From positions 6,375,001 through 6,439,000 of the forward strand of contig NC_037651.1 of assembly GCF_003254395.2 (NCBI RefSeq): DNA of 64,000 nucleotides, written 5' to 3'. Under the pieces are notes generated by a model, which saw only the letters and a list, made by a program, of their open reading frames with translations, made no database searches and was not told where the DNA came from. This stretch comes from Apis mellifera. Taxonomy: Eukaryota > Arthropoda > Insecta > Hymenoptera > Apidae. Shown in pieces: positions 38,851 through 52,244 of this stretch. Positions within the stretch are counted from its first letter, which is position 1; the number at the start of each line of letters is the position of its first letter. A program made the position numbers and the translations under genes.

Positions 38851-41317
38851 AAATCGACGGCGGGATCGAAATATACCATCCGTTGATATACCGGTGCACA
38901 TTTACGCAGAAACAACAACGGAATTACTGTCAATCACCGATCATTCTCCGTTTTAATGCCGAATCCGAGCCGCGGGCAAACAAAAACCCCTAAGATTTTC
39001 GGCTCCGATTCTATTCTAAGACGAAAGCCCGCCTGTATTTCCGCTTGTGTTGGACGGTCCACGGCGAGAATAGCGCGTCGACACGAATTTAGGAGCGTAA
39101 CTTGGTGTTTCGCGGTTGTGTTCGATGGTCCGAGGCCCATAAACTCGTCCACGACGATCAATCATCGGTAAGGAGGGTGGAAGAAGGAGAGAGAGGATGA
39201 GAGGGTATAACGACGATGAATCGATGAAACGTTCGAAACGATGTTTCGAAAGTTTAAGTTCTTTAAAGTTAAGTTTTTTTTTTCTTTTTTCTTTTCTCTC
39301 GATCATTTTCGATCATTTTCCCGTCGATTTTCCGGACGGAATTCTTTTTTCTATCCCCATTTATTTCTGAAACGAGAATTGAAAGAAATCGATGAGAAGT
39401 TTTCTAACATCGTAGACTTTTCTTCTCGTTTCTAATATAAAGAGTTTCTCTTTTCTCTTTTCTTTTTTTTTAAGATGAAAAGAAATTTGATTTTTCGATC
39501 GATAGTTGGAGAAATTTTCCTTTCTACTTCTACTTTTCTATTTTATTTTTTGAAACAAGGATTGAGAAAGAAATGGACGAGAGATCTTTTTATCATTTAT
39601 CAGTTTTCTATTTTTAAGAGTAAGGAGAAATTTGTTATTTTCTTTTCTTCCTTCTTTTTTTTTTGAGAGAGAGAAAAAATCGATAAATTCTTCTCGCATT
39701 TTTCACGGATAAAATAAATTTCGCTAATTAAATTGTCAGTTATATTTGAAACGGAGATAGATGAAAACTTTATTTCTCGAAAGACGGGATGATTAATTTA
39801 TTTTGTTATTGGATCTGTATAACGTACGCTATATACGTTATCACGAAATTATTCGTTTCTAAGAATTTGGCGAACAGCTTAATTATGAAAGCTATGCATT
39901 AAGCGGCAGCGGCATTCAGAGACTTGTTTAAGAAGCGATTTCGCAATCGCTACAATAGAATCTGAATGTGGGCCAAATATTTTTTACGCCGGTTTCTTAG
40001 AGCCATTGTTGTGCAAATTTTATTGTTCTTATTGCTCAAGGTACCAGACGAAATAAAATTCCGATTCCTTCGGTTTTTACGACATTTTCACAGAAACTCG
40101 GATCACGCGCGTGCACCGTGTAAAATAGATTTATATATGTTTATGTTAATCAAGTTATAAAAGTTTTTAGAACAAAAACTCGATAATTCGATTCGGGCAA
40201 TCTGTTAAAACTCTATTATTGTTATTACGCAATATTCGACCGATTTCCTCTTAAACTCTTGAATTCTTTCGTTAATCGTGCTTGAATTATTTATCGATCG
40301 ATGATTCGATTCGATTCGATTGAAATTATTGCCCAATTATTTATAAATTGCGAGCTATACAAAATTTTATTAAAAATTTTTAGAACCAACGAATTATCGA
40401 AATGAAATCGATTAATTAAAAGTATATTATTTTAATGATATTATGGATCGTAATACTCATCCCAATTACGTAATTTTTTTCTAAATTTCTTTTTTTAAAG
40501 AAAGATTTAAAAATGTTAAAGTACTTTTCCATTCTCCTAAAAAAAAATATATATAAATAAAAATAACTATAATAAAATTTCGGTCACATCAAACTGTCCT
40601 CTTTCGTTGTATCTTCGAAGCAAAAATTGACACGACACTCATAGATTCTTCAACGATAATGGACTATCCATTCCGTGATTCTCTATCAATAATTCATACC
40701 CGATTAAAATATCCTATCCAATGTTTTTTTCTCTATTTTTTCAAGTCGAATCGCGAGTTCCATCATCTTTTTATAAAGTTGATGAAAGCCCACATAAATT
40801 TACCGGATAAAAAGATATATATACGCCCGTTATTTTTCCACCTCGCTCAAATTTTTCCACCGCTGAAAAAGTTCAAAATTACAAAATTTTTCCCTCCCCC
40901 CTTATCCGAAATTTTCTTCATCTCAAAAAACGTTAAAACTTCGATAAAATATCTCTTTTCCCTTGAATGTATCTCGTCCTCAAATTTTATCGTCTTCGAG
41001 ATTTCGTTCGTTTCGAAAAGAAGAAGAAGAAGAAAAAAAAAAATGTCTCGCTTTTCCCACTCGAATCCCTCGCGTATAATCCTCCGTGATCTCAAAATGC
41101 GAATAAAGGCGGAATATAAAGGAAGGGGAGGAAAGAAAGAGGAAAAAAAGGGGGGAGGGGAGGGAAAAAGGCGGGAATACTCTAAAATAACTGCCGTGGG
41201 TGTCTACCGTGTCTACACCCTGACAGATCGGTTCACGTACGTTTTGTCAGCATTTATAACTCCGGTTAACACACGACGAGGCTGCAGCTGCGGTTAAATA
41301 AACCGCGTGTGCATATA

Positions 41318-41338
41318 CATGTGTGTGTGTGTGTGTGT
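41318..41338. repeat. (GT)n microsatellite
   Basis: About ten GT dinucleotides in the long intron. Confidence 0.9.
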
Positions 41339-44300
41339 GCAACGTCCTGTGCACCATGCAAAAAAACGAATAAAACAATAGCGAGTGCATTGACGTCATC
41401 CTCGCGATGAAAAACGATGAGCGCCGATAACGTCGAACGCTTGACTTTTATGTATCGTTAACACTTTCGCATGAAATAACACGGCCACGTGCGCCCTGTG
41501 ATCTTACATTTACTCCGTCGACACACCCACCCCCCTCGACTACGCCCCCACCACTGCTAACTAGTACTAGTTCCATCGACCCCTCCCTCCTCGAAACTTT
41601 TCGATACGAAGCGAACTTTTATCAATTTTTTTCCCCCCAATCCAATCTAATTTCTAATCGAATTCTCGAGAATACTTCGAATGTTTATTCGTATTTGTCC
41701 ATCCCTTGAGATTTAATCTTTGAAATAATGAATATTGTATTTACGTAAGGTGAAAAGTAAAAGTTTCTGAAAATGTCCATTTGAGAAAAAGAGAGTTTCG
41801 TTCTCAAAAATGAATCGACAATCTTATCTTTTGTTAATGGATACTTTGTATTGGAATTATCTACACGTTGAAAAATATTCTTGAGGGAGGCTTTCTTTCT
41901 CGAGCGAGTCGAAGGGAAGAAAATCTACGGTTGACTCGCTTTTTCCTGATGAAGAAAAATTTAAATATCTGTAAAATTCTGATTCCACGCATTTAACGCG
42001 TCGTCTTCGCATCCCAAAAATATCTGGCGAGCGAATTTTAATCTAAAATCGTCCGACTAGGAGAGGTCTCGTGCGAGCTTATATTATTCATTCGTGACAC
42101 CGAGCCCGAGAGCGTTGCACATGTAAAATCGCTCGAGATATCTCGTCGATACGAAGAAGAAAGGGTTGAACTATGGAACACGGCGATGAAACAAGTAGAC
42201 AACAACGATTGTCCACGCTCTCATCACAAAGACGATACTTTATTCTGTCTAGTAGCGTATCAGATCAAAGAATCGGCAATTTCGATGATCATTGTACAGT
42301 CTGATAATGATTCTTCTTTCTTATGAAACCTATCATCAAATCAGTTTACTTTTTCTTTTTAGATCTTTCTTTCTTTGTATGAAGATTTTAGATGAATTTT
42401 TTTTTAAAAAGATAATTTTAGCAATTTGATTTATGATTGATTGTTCAAATTGCTCTTTCCAAGTCGCAACTAAGGATTGCAAATCCACGATCGACTTGGA
42501 AATGAGCTAGTACCTGTTACCACTTACGCTACGTATATTACTAGACATCGAACTAGGGCAAAGTGCATAACGAAGGCAAGGATAGGAAAGATATTAATGC
42601 GCTCCACTTCGTCCATGGTGTTTCCATAAATAAACAAACGCGACCAGTTTATTTCCCGAAGCGACAAAAATCGTTTGCCTCGTTTCCCGATAAAACGTCC
42701 CACAGAAACATTGTAAAATTTCTCTGACGCTTTTCTACGCGGATATAGAAAATTTTGCAATCCTTGCAACTATTTATACGTAACGCGAGGCGTGTCGCGT
42801 TATCCGCGATCGTTCATGCCAACAAATTCCCTTCATTTCCCTCCCCTATTTGTTTCCAAATCTCTCGTCTCCATCAAAGAATATTGTTCGATCGAACCGG
42901 CTTCGAATCCATGATACTCGAATTTACGAAAATTCTACGCGAATATTGTCTTTATTTTTAGTTACGTTAGCTTCTCCTAGCCTAGGTGTCAGTCAAGCCA
43001 CAATCTTTTACTCCGTTGCAAAATTAATGAACTAAACAGTGATTCTAATTCTGTAACGAAAACCAGACTCCCTCGTTTCACGGGGGAGAGAGAGAGAAAG
43101 GCACGCGGCCCGAATGGAAATAAGGTTATGTCCGTTCTAAAATCGGGGGAAATCGAATTATTAGCACGGTAATATTCGTGGAAAAATGGAATGCTTTTAC
43201 GTGAAAAGGAGGGAAAGGGAGAGTGAAAACCGCGTTCATTAATGGAAAGGAAAAGGGGGAGGGGAGGGGCAGAGATGTTTCGCAAAAAAAAAAAAAAAAA
43301 AACTAGGCCAAATGCCGATAATTCCTAGCCTTCTATGCTTCTTCCGATCCTCGCTGTATAATAAGTGCTATTGAAAATTACTCGTGATGCTTTTGTTAAT
43401 AAAGTTATCCGCCATTTTTATAAAAATGGCGTGTACTTTAGTTTAATTGAAAGAGTTTTTGTTTCGCAAAAAATATAATTCGAACAAGAAGTTAGATAGT
43501 AAGATAACGTTTAAATTCTTGTTTGATGAATTTGTAATAAGAAATAAACGAGAGATGAAGTGTATGAACGAGAATTTATTAAGAGTACGAGTTTCTTGTT
43601 TGCAATTCAGAGAAATAGATCTTAGGAATATCTTTCGAATTTAATCGATCTTAATTGATAAACTCGATAAAAATGGTTAATTGAGAAACGGAATCATTCT
43701 CAGTGACGTGGTTGTGTACAGTGATCCATGTATATAGATTGATCACGAAGATCGTTTATCACACGAGTCTCGTAAATTCTCGTCTACATCTGTTCTATGA
43801 TAAACATATCCATCGACGTACCAAAAGCTTTGAGATACTTTTGGTCTGATCGTTCTGACCTGTTAATAGCGGTCTCATTCGTGTGATCGTTTCGTGGCTA
43901 ATATCGATATTAAAATATGAAAACCCATTGATTCTTCGAGAATAATATTAATTTATTAACTTAAATTTTTAAACAAGTATTTGAAAATTGATTTTCTTTT
44001 CCATTTAAATACGATGAATACTTTTTATAAGTATTCGCATCTAATTTGTAATAAAATATATCTTTCGACAAAAGAAAATCTGGCAGATAATATCTTCAAT
44101 TCAAATTTCTATAAAAATATTTATTTTTATTCTGATTTATTCCATAATCAATCTCGGATATTAGGAAATTTTTATTCAACCATTACATTCTTCCACGTTA
44201 ATTAAATCTTCTCCCAAAGATGGAGAATTTATTATATTTCTTCTATTTAATTAATTTATACCAAAACTACTACGATTTAAAATAGATAAATACTAAGAGC

Positions 44301-47300
44301 AAACTTAATTAAAACTTTAATGGTTAACATAATAATTAATCCCTTATTTTCGTATAAATACCAACGATATGTACGTTTTATATTTAATAATATTTATTAA
44401 TAATTAAATTAATAATTATCAATACTTCGTTATTCCAAAGCTGATATTTAACGAACGAGAGCTATCAAGTGAAAACGGATACCATAGGTCGGACGCGCCT
44501 CTCTCATTTGTGCAATATTGTAACAACGATATTATACAATTACTTTTACATACATGCATAAATATATTAAACGCGTTAAATTTGTATGATCTGAATTTAA
44601 ATGAAGTCTTCTCTGAACTATTCGTGAATCATGCCAAAACATGAATTAATCGTTTGGAAAAAGTTTTAATCAACGAATCATCTCGTTGGTGATTACGAAA
44701 CAAAGGGAAATAAATTTTCGATCCGTACAATGATAATCCACCGCGCTACGTCCTGCCAAATTCAAATTCTAAATTTCTAAATTTTGTTATTACACCTCTA
44801 GCTTCCCTTCCCTTCTCTTCTCTTCCCTGTGCGCGATCCACGGATATAGACCGATTAACTGGAAAAAATATAAAAAGAAATACATAAATATTCTACTTTA
44901 TAATCTGTAAGTTTTGTTCACGTGGCGAGTAGATCCGAACACCCGTCTATTTTCGTCCCTCAAATCTGAATTATTCAAATTTTCAACGTCGATGTACTTT
45001 CATCGCTCGCGCTTCTCGCCGAAATTCGAAATCGTATTATAATTTTTTAACATTCTCATTTCTATTCGATAGAAGAAATCAAAGGGATAAAAGAAAATTT
45101 GTAGAAAATTTTGAAAGATCTCTTCGAGACGATTCTCAAATCGATTCGAATTTCAAATTTTCTTTTAATCGTATCTTTTAAACTTATCATTAACTTCTAT
45201 TTATTCGACTACGACTTGCGATCATTTTCACGTGCAATATCCTCCAAAGTAAATATGCAAGGTACAAAGTTTATTATCAAACGATAATAATAATTTTTCC
45301 CATGACTAATAATTTGAAAAATTACTAGAACCCTCGATTCAATAAAGAACGTACGTACTCGTTAATTTCATGGAATCACGATTTACATACACACGCAGGA
45401 CATTTATGCATTTATGCAGAATTTCCGCATGAAAATTTCCATGGTATGCAAATGATTCAAAGGGAACAAGTCGCTTATTACGATATTCGAGAAGTGAATC
45501 AATTTTAATCATATTCGTGAAAATATTATTTTTCATATAAATTCATAAATCTGTCCATATTCCACGAATATTTTACCGTTTATGTTCTACCTTTACGTAA
45601 GAAAAAACATAAGAGGAAAAGTGATGGATAAAATTCGAAAGGGGAGAAAAAAATCACTTTGCACGAGATGGACAAAATTTCGATGAGGAAAGAAACGAAT
45701 AATGATTGAACAATGAACCCGTTGTTCGGAGTGATTGTCCTCGTCTCACGTTTTCCAAATTATTCTTTGCAATAATCTCGAGAGATATGATATTTGACAA
45801 GAAAATCTCACACTTGGCATACCGTGTTATTTAATTTGGCTTCTTCGTTCAGACATTGACAAGCTCTAACCTTCTGGTAAAAAGGAGACGGGAAACGAAA
45901 TAATGATAGAATATTTCGACAGAAGGTTTCTTGCCAAATTATTTTCAGGGCATCCACGTACTTTGCGTCTCTTTCCCTCTCATTCTCGAAAACGAGAACT
46001 TCTCGGCTCCTATGTAATTGCTGTCCTCCTTTCTTTGTCCGCCGAGAGAACACTCCGTGTTCCGTGTTTCTATCTTTCGTATTTCATTGGAAAATTGGTT
46101 TCAATTAATTTATTGGATGTGTTAATTGTATCGTAATAACAAATAACAACAATTTGTTGTTGCAATTTGTTACATTGAGTGGCCAAGAAATAAAATATTT
46201 CGAGTTAATTAATTTTTGAAACGAAAATATTAAATGAATTTTACCATATTTTTCTTTCTTTCTAAATTTTACGATTAAATTGAAATTACGTTTCGAGTAT
46301 TCTCCATTGATAAATTAATTATTATTAATAATCTTAGAGGGGAAAGGTTACGAAGAATTCGATGGAAAATTGAATATAATTGAATATATAAATTGAATAT
46401 AAAAAAAGAGAAAGGTCAAATTTTTAGAAATAAGAAACTTGTCACTTCGACAGAATATGATAAAACTAATAAATATAATATTTTTTCAATTTTCTTTTCA
46501 AACTTTCATACATTCCTGTATATTAATATCAACTCGTTGCGTTGATCTAACACTAAAATTGCCAATTTTAATGCAACGAATAATGGCATATTAATCACGA
46601 TAAAGGAAGCCAAGATACACATGGAAATTTGAATTTCGTGCCAAATATTTACATTACAAGTTGCAAAGAGATACATACGCGATCGACATTTGCTGGCAAA
46701 GCGTTTAAATATTCATTTTTTTCTTATCGATTTTCTTCACAAACTTTTCATCAATTTTTTATCTTGCCTTGTTCGCAGGTGTTTTCCAAAAAATTTTTCA
46801 CGAAGCGAACAACGAAGAGGTAAAAACAAGAGAGAATACGCAAATAATCCGTAGATAGAGGAATATTTTTTTCGAATTTACAAAGAATCGGAAGGGGATC
46901 GATAATAGTATAAAAATCGACACGTGAAATAGAAGAAAGGAAATGGAAGCCACCGAGTGGAACGTAACCGAGGAAAGAGAGAAAAATAGTCGAAATGGAT
47001 GCTCGAAAGAAATAACGAAGACAACGTTTGAGAATTAAAGAAGAGAAGAGAAATCTTTGAAAAAGCAGCTTCGTGAAACGTACGAGAGGCGAAGAAGTAT
47101 TTGCTGTAAAAAAAAAGCAGACGTTTGATAAATTATGTAAAAGAAAGTTTCGACGAGATTTAGCCGCGTGCTAAATAAATCCAAAAACTAGATAAATTAG
47201 ATCGATCTGTCTGTGATTTGAAACCCGCGGATATGAAAAATTTTGGAAAATGTCGCTCTCCATAAAATATTAAATAAATTCAAGATTCGTGTATAAATGT

Positions 47301-47552
47301 AAAAAGTAAATTTCACCAAGCATCAACAATATTTCTTTGATAATCGAAGAAACGATAAATTGGACAGTCTCGAAATAAAAGTAACATTTCCTCAAATATT
47401 TCGTTCGTGATTCGAAACGAGCTTTGACCCGCGCTTTTAAAAACGCAATATGGCAGAGCGTTAATTTCGCGAACCGACATTTAATCTAACAAAGGAGGAA
47501 GGCTGCCGAATAGAAATCTCTAGAATTCTCTAGAAGGCGAATTGGAGTCGAA

Positions 47553-50500
47553 ATGGCGAGTCGAATGAAAGCTTTATACAACCAGGTACAGTTATACTTC
47601 TCTCTCAGACACACAATTTTTCCCCATTCTCTTTTTCGTGTCAAGTTATCGCGATAAAATTGTAAACTCTTTTCTCTAATTTTTTAAACAAGATTTATTT
47701 TCGAAAAATAAAATTATAAGCGAAAAGAAAAGAAGATAATTTTATCGCTAGTAGTTAAAGTAAATCTTTTCTCCCTTAATTAATTAAAAATACATATAGA
47801 ATATGATGAAAATTTTCAATCTAATTTGTCAAGGATAATGGAAACGCGTTCTTGAATTTCGTTGCGTGTGTCGGACAGGTCATATTCGAGAGGCGAATCC
47901 TTCTCGGTTGCACGGTCCTCGTGGGTCTCTCGGTGTGCATATGGTCGGTCGCCATTGGAACCGATTATTGGTTCACGATCGAAGCCCCGGATAAGAACGG
48001 TTTACCGATCGGTGACCCCGCCAAAGGAAGAAGATTAATCTACAAGAATATGGGTCTCTGGAAAGGCTGTGTTCAAGGGATAACACCTGAATCTGAAAAC
48101 TCCACGAAGTTGGTCCCCTTCGGTAAGTCTTTCATAGAAGAAAACAAATTTTCCTTCCGCGTATTCCAATTTTCTTCCATCCACCAGCAAAATATTCGAA
48201 AATTCAAGTCTCCAGAGTGATGGAAATGTAAATTGTAATTCGATTCGAGAGGATAGCTTTATTTTTGTCTGAAAGAAGAAGGAAGAATTTTGTAAAGATA
48301 ATTTAAATTTGCAGAGTTTAAATCGAAATTGCGAAAGAAAATGAAAATGATACTCCCCTCAGGATGATGGCCAAGTATCTGCTTGGTAATTGTAATTGGT
48401 AATTGGCTCGGATAATTCGCTTTCCCAATAATTGATGAACGCTTGATAGAATTATGAACGAATTTCTCGTAACGTTCGCTTCAGGAAAGAAAAAGAACAC
48501 GTTCAAAGAAAAAAAAAAAATCCGTGAGATCGCTAAATTAAAAAAAATCGAAGGGGTGGCGCGAGGATAGCGATAGATCTCGATGGCTTCGTTTCAAAAA
48601 AGGCGGGCTCGATGATATCCACAGATGATATATCTAGTCGAGGAGAACACATTGTGGAATGATTATTCTATTCGGCATCTTTAAATAGAACCTAATGGAG
48701 GAATAAAATATCGTGTCGTGTAAACAAATCTTTCGCAATATCACGTTTTAATATATCGCGTGTATAAAAACGTTTCTTCGACGTTTCTTTCTCCTTTCGC
48801 CATTTAGGGTTATTCCTAGGGATTTTCTTGCTTTCTTTCTTTTTTACATCGAATTTTCATCACGTTGAAATACGTGATTTAATTTAATTTATTTTAAAGA
48901 AGCATAGTTGATATTCATCCACTATGTCATCAAGAGATTTGCCATACCTCGATGAACCCGATTTTATAAACCTCTCTCAATTGGATAACTCAATTTATAC
49001 GTTCACCTCGTTGCACCAGGCTGCAACTGACTTCAAATAAAAATCTGCGTCTACTTTGACTTCTCTTTCGACAATTTTTCGCGTCGAGCAGTGAAAAGTG
49101 ATTTTTTCAATTGTCTATCTTTACCGTTTCGACTTTTTTTAAATTTTTTCTTCGCTCTATTTTTTCTTTTTTTTTTTTTTGAATGATGGTAGATTTAAAG
49201 AATTTTTGATTTACATTCAAAGGCTGCAACAAACCTAGTTTCTCCTCTTTGTAGTTAATCACGTTTGTGTCAGCGTCTGTAGGCCTACGCTCGCTTGACA
49301 CGCGTCACGTTCACTGTTCCACACGTGTGTTTCATCATGCGTACGTCACAGCCACCAAATTAGACAACTGTAATATCATCGTAAATTGCCCGAACACCGA
49401 TCATTCCGATCTTCATCTTTAATCAATCTTCCTAAATTTAGTAAACTTTTAAACTTTCGACAAAAATTATTTAATTATTTTTCAATGAAATGTAAACAGT
49501 ATCTAATCAATTTATCGTTACACATAACATTTCTAAGGTACGCAATTTTTACAGGAAAATCTTTTAAATTATTCCTCCTGTGAAAGAACAATTCATTTTT
49601 CAAATCAACGTCCAATTTTTATCGACATCTTCTCGAGAAATTTTTATGCAAAAATTCTTGATCACTCCTCAATTAAAAATACATCTCGTTTTTCAAATCA
49701 TCTCACAACGTCCAATTTCTATCGATATCGTAATCTTTTCGAGGCAAAGATTCTTCATGTTATTCCTTAATATTCAATTTTCGATATCGTAATCTCTTCG
49801 TGACAAAAATTTTCACCCAAAAATTCTCGATCGTTCCTCGACGAAAGGAATACAATCCATTCTCCAGTTACTTCGTAGCAATTATCAATTTTCTTTTTTA
49901 TCTTTCCCATAATCGAGAAATAAAAATTACTCTTCGATAAAGGATCCACGGATTCGAAAAGGATCGTAAATTGTCGACCTCGGGGATGATCGGGGAGGAT
50001 TAAATATCATACGGTATAAATATTGATCACGTTCTTATTGTCTCTCCAGCCCTCGTTCAAAGGCTGAGGCGTAAAAATAACTTGGCGTGACGCGGGACAC
50101 GGAGACGGGAGAGGCGTTCCATGGAGGAGAGAAAAAAAAGAAAGAAAGAAAGAAAGAAAAAAAAAAGAGAAGAAATAAGATAACCAGAATGAGAAAATGG
50201 GAAGGGTGTGTGAGAGGAATGAAGATTGATAGGGTGATTACGGTAAACCGGGAGGGATTTAACGGGTTCCGACTCGTACATCAAACTTGCGAATAAAAAT
50301 TGTGGAGGAAAAAAAAAAGAAGAAGAAGAGGAAAAGAATTTCTCTTAATCTAATATACCCTGTTATTTTCTTCTCTAGAGGAGTGCAAGAACCAGGATAT
50401 GTTCCCGACCGAGAAACAGTTCAAATTGAATCCGGGATTAAACACAGTAGTCAGTAAGTGAAATTACTTGCGTTTCTTTTTTTCTTCCACCTCTTCTTTC

Positions 50501-52244
50501 TCCTCTTCTTTTTTTAAAATTCTTTCTGGAAGAATCATTTTCTTAAAATAGACAGGGAACGTTTGTTCAGGATATGGATTGTCTTTCGAAGATATGCATA
50601 CGTATCTATCTCGAAAGTAATTGGAAAAATTGTTTTTTTTTCTGGGATAGGGAGGAGGAGAAGGGGAGAAATATCAAAAATTGCACATATGCTCTAAGAA
50701 AGAAAAGGAAACGGATGAGAAAAAGAATGGAGAAAGAAGAAGAGTATAATTTTTCGTTTTCAGAAATAATGACTTTCTTCATGATGATCTCTACGTTTTT
50801 TTTTTTTTTTTTTCTTAAATATATTCAATACACGTTGAATTATCACTTATCCCGACACTTTACATTCCATACTAACGTTTAGAAGCCAAATCGATCGAAT
50901 CCACCAACAAAATTTCAAATTATTATTCGTATGATCTTCCAATAATAAATCGATAGCAGAATCCGATTGGACTTAAACATCTTTTTTTAAGTAAAAACGA
51001 GAGAAAACATAATATAAGATGAGAGGATCGACGCAAGGATCAATTTCAATTAGAATTTCGATTAATTTTGCTTCCGTGTGTGATCGAATGATCGATTAAT
51101 TATAGAAAAGAAAGGAAAGTGCGGTTCTTTTTTTAATCTTTTAACCACGTATCCATGAATTTATCACTCATGCAGATTATTCGAGGACACAGGTATCGTT
51201 CGCGTTAATCAGCCTGTTCGTGATGGTGATGGGCTTTTTCTTCTCCATCTACACGTTCCGCAATCCACGATACATGTTCAAGCGATTGGCCGGTGGAATA
51301 CATTTTATTAGCGGTAATTAATCCTAATTACTCTTTTTTTTCTAATTATTTAAAACTATACACACATATGTTCCAAGACACATTATTCTTCCAATTTCAA
51401 GTTCCACTTAAAACTACTTAAAACTTTTTGCTTGAAAAAATTGATTCAAAGATCCAACATGTCCTGAAACATATTTTAAGTTCCACTTAACTTAAAACTT
51501 AAAACTTTTTATACAATAGTTATTCATTAATTATTGCTTGAAAAAATTGGTTCAAAGATCTAACATGTCCTGAAACATATTTTAAATTGTTCCATTTAAT
51601 TACTAAAAATTTTTTATAATTCCTTAATAATAATGCTTGAAAAAATTAGTATAGTAATAAGTAGTTCCACTTAACTTAAAACTTAAAACTTTTTTTTATA
51701 GTTATTCATTAATAATTGAAAAAAATTGGTTCAAAGATCCAACATGTCCTGAAATATATTTTAAATAGTTTCACTTAGCTACTTAAAACTTTTTATAGTT
51801 AATAATAATGCTTGAAAAAATTGGTTCAAAGATCCATGTCTTGAAATATATATAATTTTAACTTAAAACTTAAAACTTTATATAGTTATTCGTTAATAAT
51901 AACTTGAAAAAAATTGGTTCAAAGATCCAACATGTCCTGAAACGTATTTTTCCAATTTTTTCCGGGGGGATGAACGTTCAACGTTGGTTGCAGCCGCGTG
52001 CAACATGGTGGTGATACAAGTTCTCCTCTCCTCGATCGAGTTCGAGAGCAAACACATACACACAACGTTCCCAAAGGGCGCGATCCTCAAGTACAATTTC
52101 TCGTTGATCCTCGCGTGGATCGTGTTCCTGTGCAACCTTCTCGCCGGATGCGCCTTCATGCTGTTCTCCAGGAAGCGGAAGAGGGACAAGGCGCCCACCG
52201 AGGAGATCGCGATGGCCGACGAGCCGACCATCATCGGCCGTTGA
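47553..52244 (+). CDS. Four-transmembrane PMP22/claudin/CACNG-superfamily protein
   Basis: Five coding exons, 47553-47585, 47879-48122, 50379-50453, 51176-51313 and 51994-52244, encode 246 residues in one phase-consistent frame. Topology is claudin-like: TM1 about 18-38 (LLGCTVLVGLSVCIWSVAIG), a first extracellular loop with TDYWF and the signature GLWKGC (70-75) plus later cysteines, TM2 about 124-145, TM3 about 155-180, TM4 about 200-222, and a basic then acidic cytoplasmic tail ending PTIIGR. The W...GLW...C pattern places it in the PMP22/EMP/claudin/calcium-channel-gamma superfamily; I cannot say which branch. Roles there include septate-junction proteins and auxiliary channel or receptor subunits. 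NST and NYS sequons lie in the loop. The 11-codon first exon is preceded by AG acceptors at 47513-47533, implying an upstream leader. AATAAA lies at 52680. Confidence 0.85.
51400..51955. repeat. Minisatellite in intron 4 of the four-transmembrane gene
   Basis: About six diverged tandem copies of a 75-110 bp unit. Each is built from TTCCACTTAA...CTTAAAAC, then CTTGAAAAAATTGGTTCAAA, GATCCAACATGTCCTGAAAC and ATATTTTAA. Copy starts are near 51401, 51480, 51589, 51663, 51768 and 51857. The array ends about 40 bases before the exon 5 acceptor. Confidence 0.88.

Larger units (their letters stand above)
30907..47520 (+). other. Long presumed first intron, noncoding
   Basis: No gene was recognised in 16.6 kb. 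Content includes dinucleotide repeats at 36470-36486 (GA), 38703-38824 (TA) and 41318-41338 (GT), and a TTTTATTCTA-like run at 36805-36865. There are higher-complexity GC-richer islands near 33000-33160, 33720-33870, 37080-37280, 39010-39160 and 41160-41620 that could be regulatory. The longest open frame (40659-41297) is dominated by low-complexity Lys/Arg/Gly and Phe runs and is not accepted. TGACGTCA (41391-41398) and CACGTG (41486-41491) are perfect CRE and E-box words. Confidence 0.45.

Noticed and set aside
38557..38933. Minus-strand open frames rich in IYIYIY
   Set aside because: Translation of a TA microsatellite, not a protein.
40659..41297. A 212-codon open frame in the long intron
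   Set aside because: Low-complexity Phe/Ile and Lys/Arg/Gly runs, no splice or family support; it arises from purine-rich and T-rich tracts.
49580..49870. Diffuse similarity among TTTATCGA / CGTCCAATTT words in intron 2 of the four-transmembrane gene
   Set aside because: Related words recur, but no repeat unit or period could be defined by eye; it may be ordinary low complexity.
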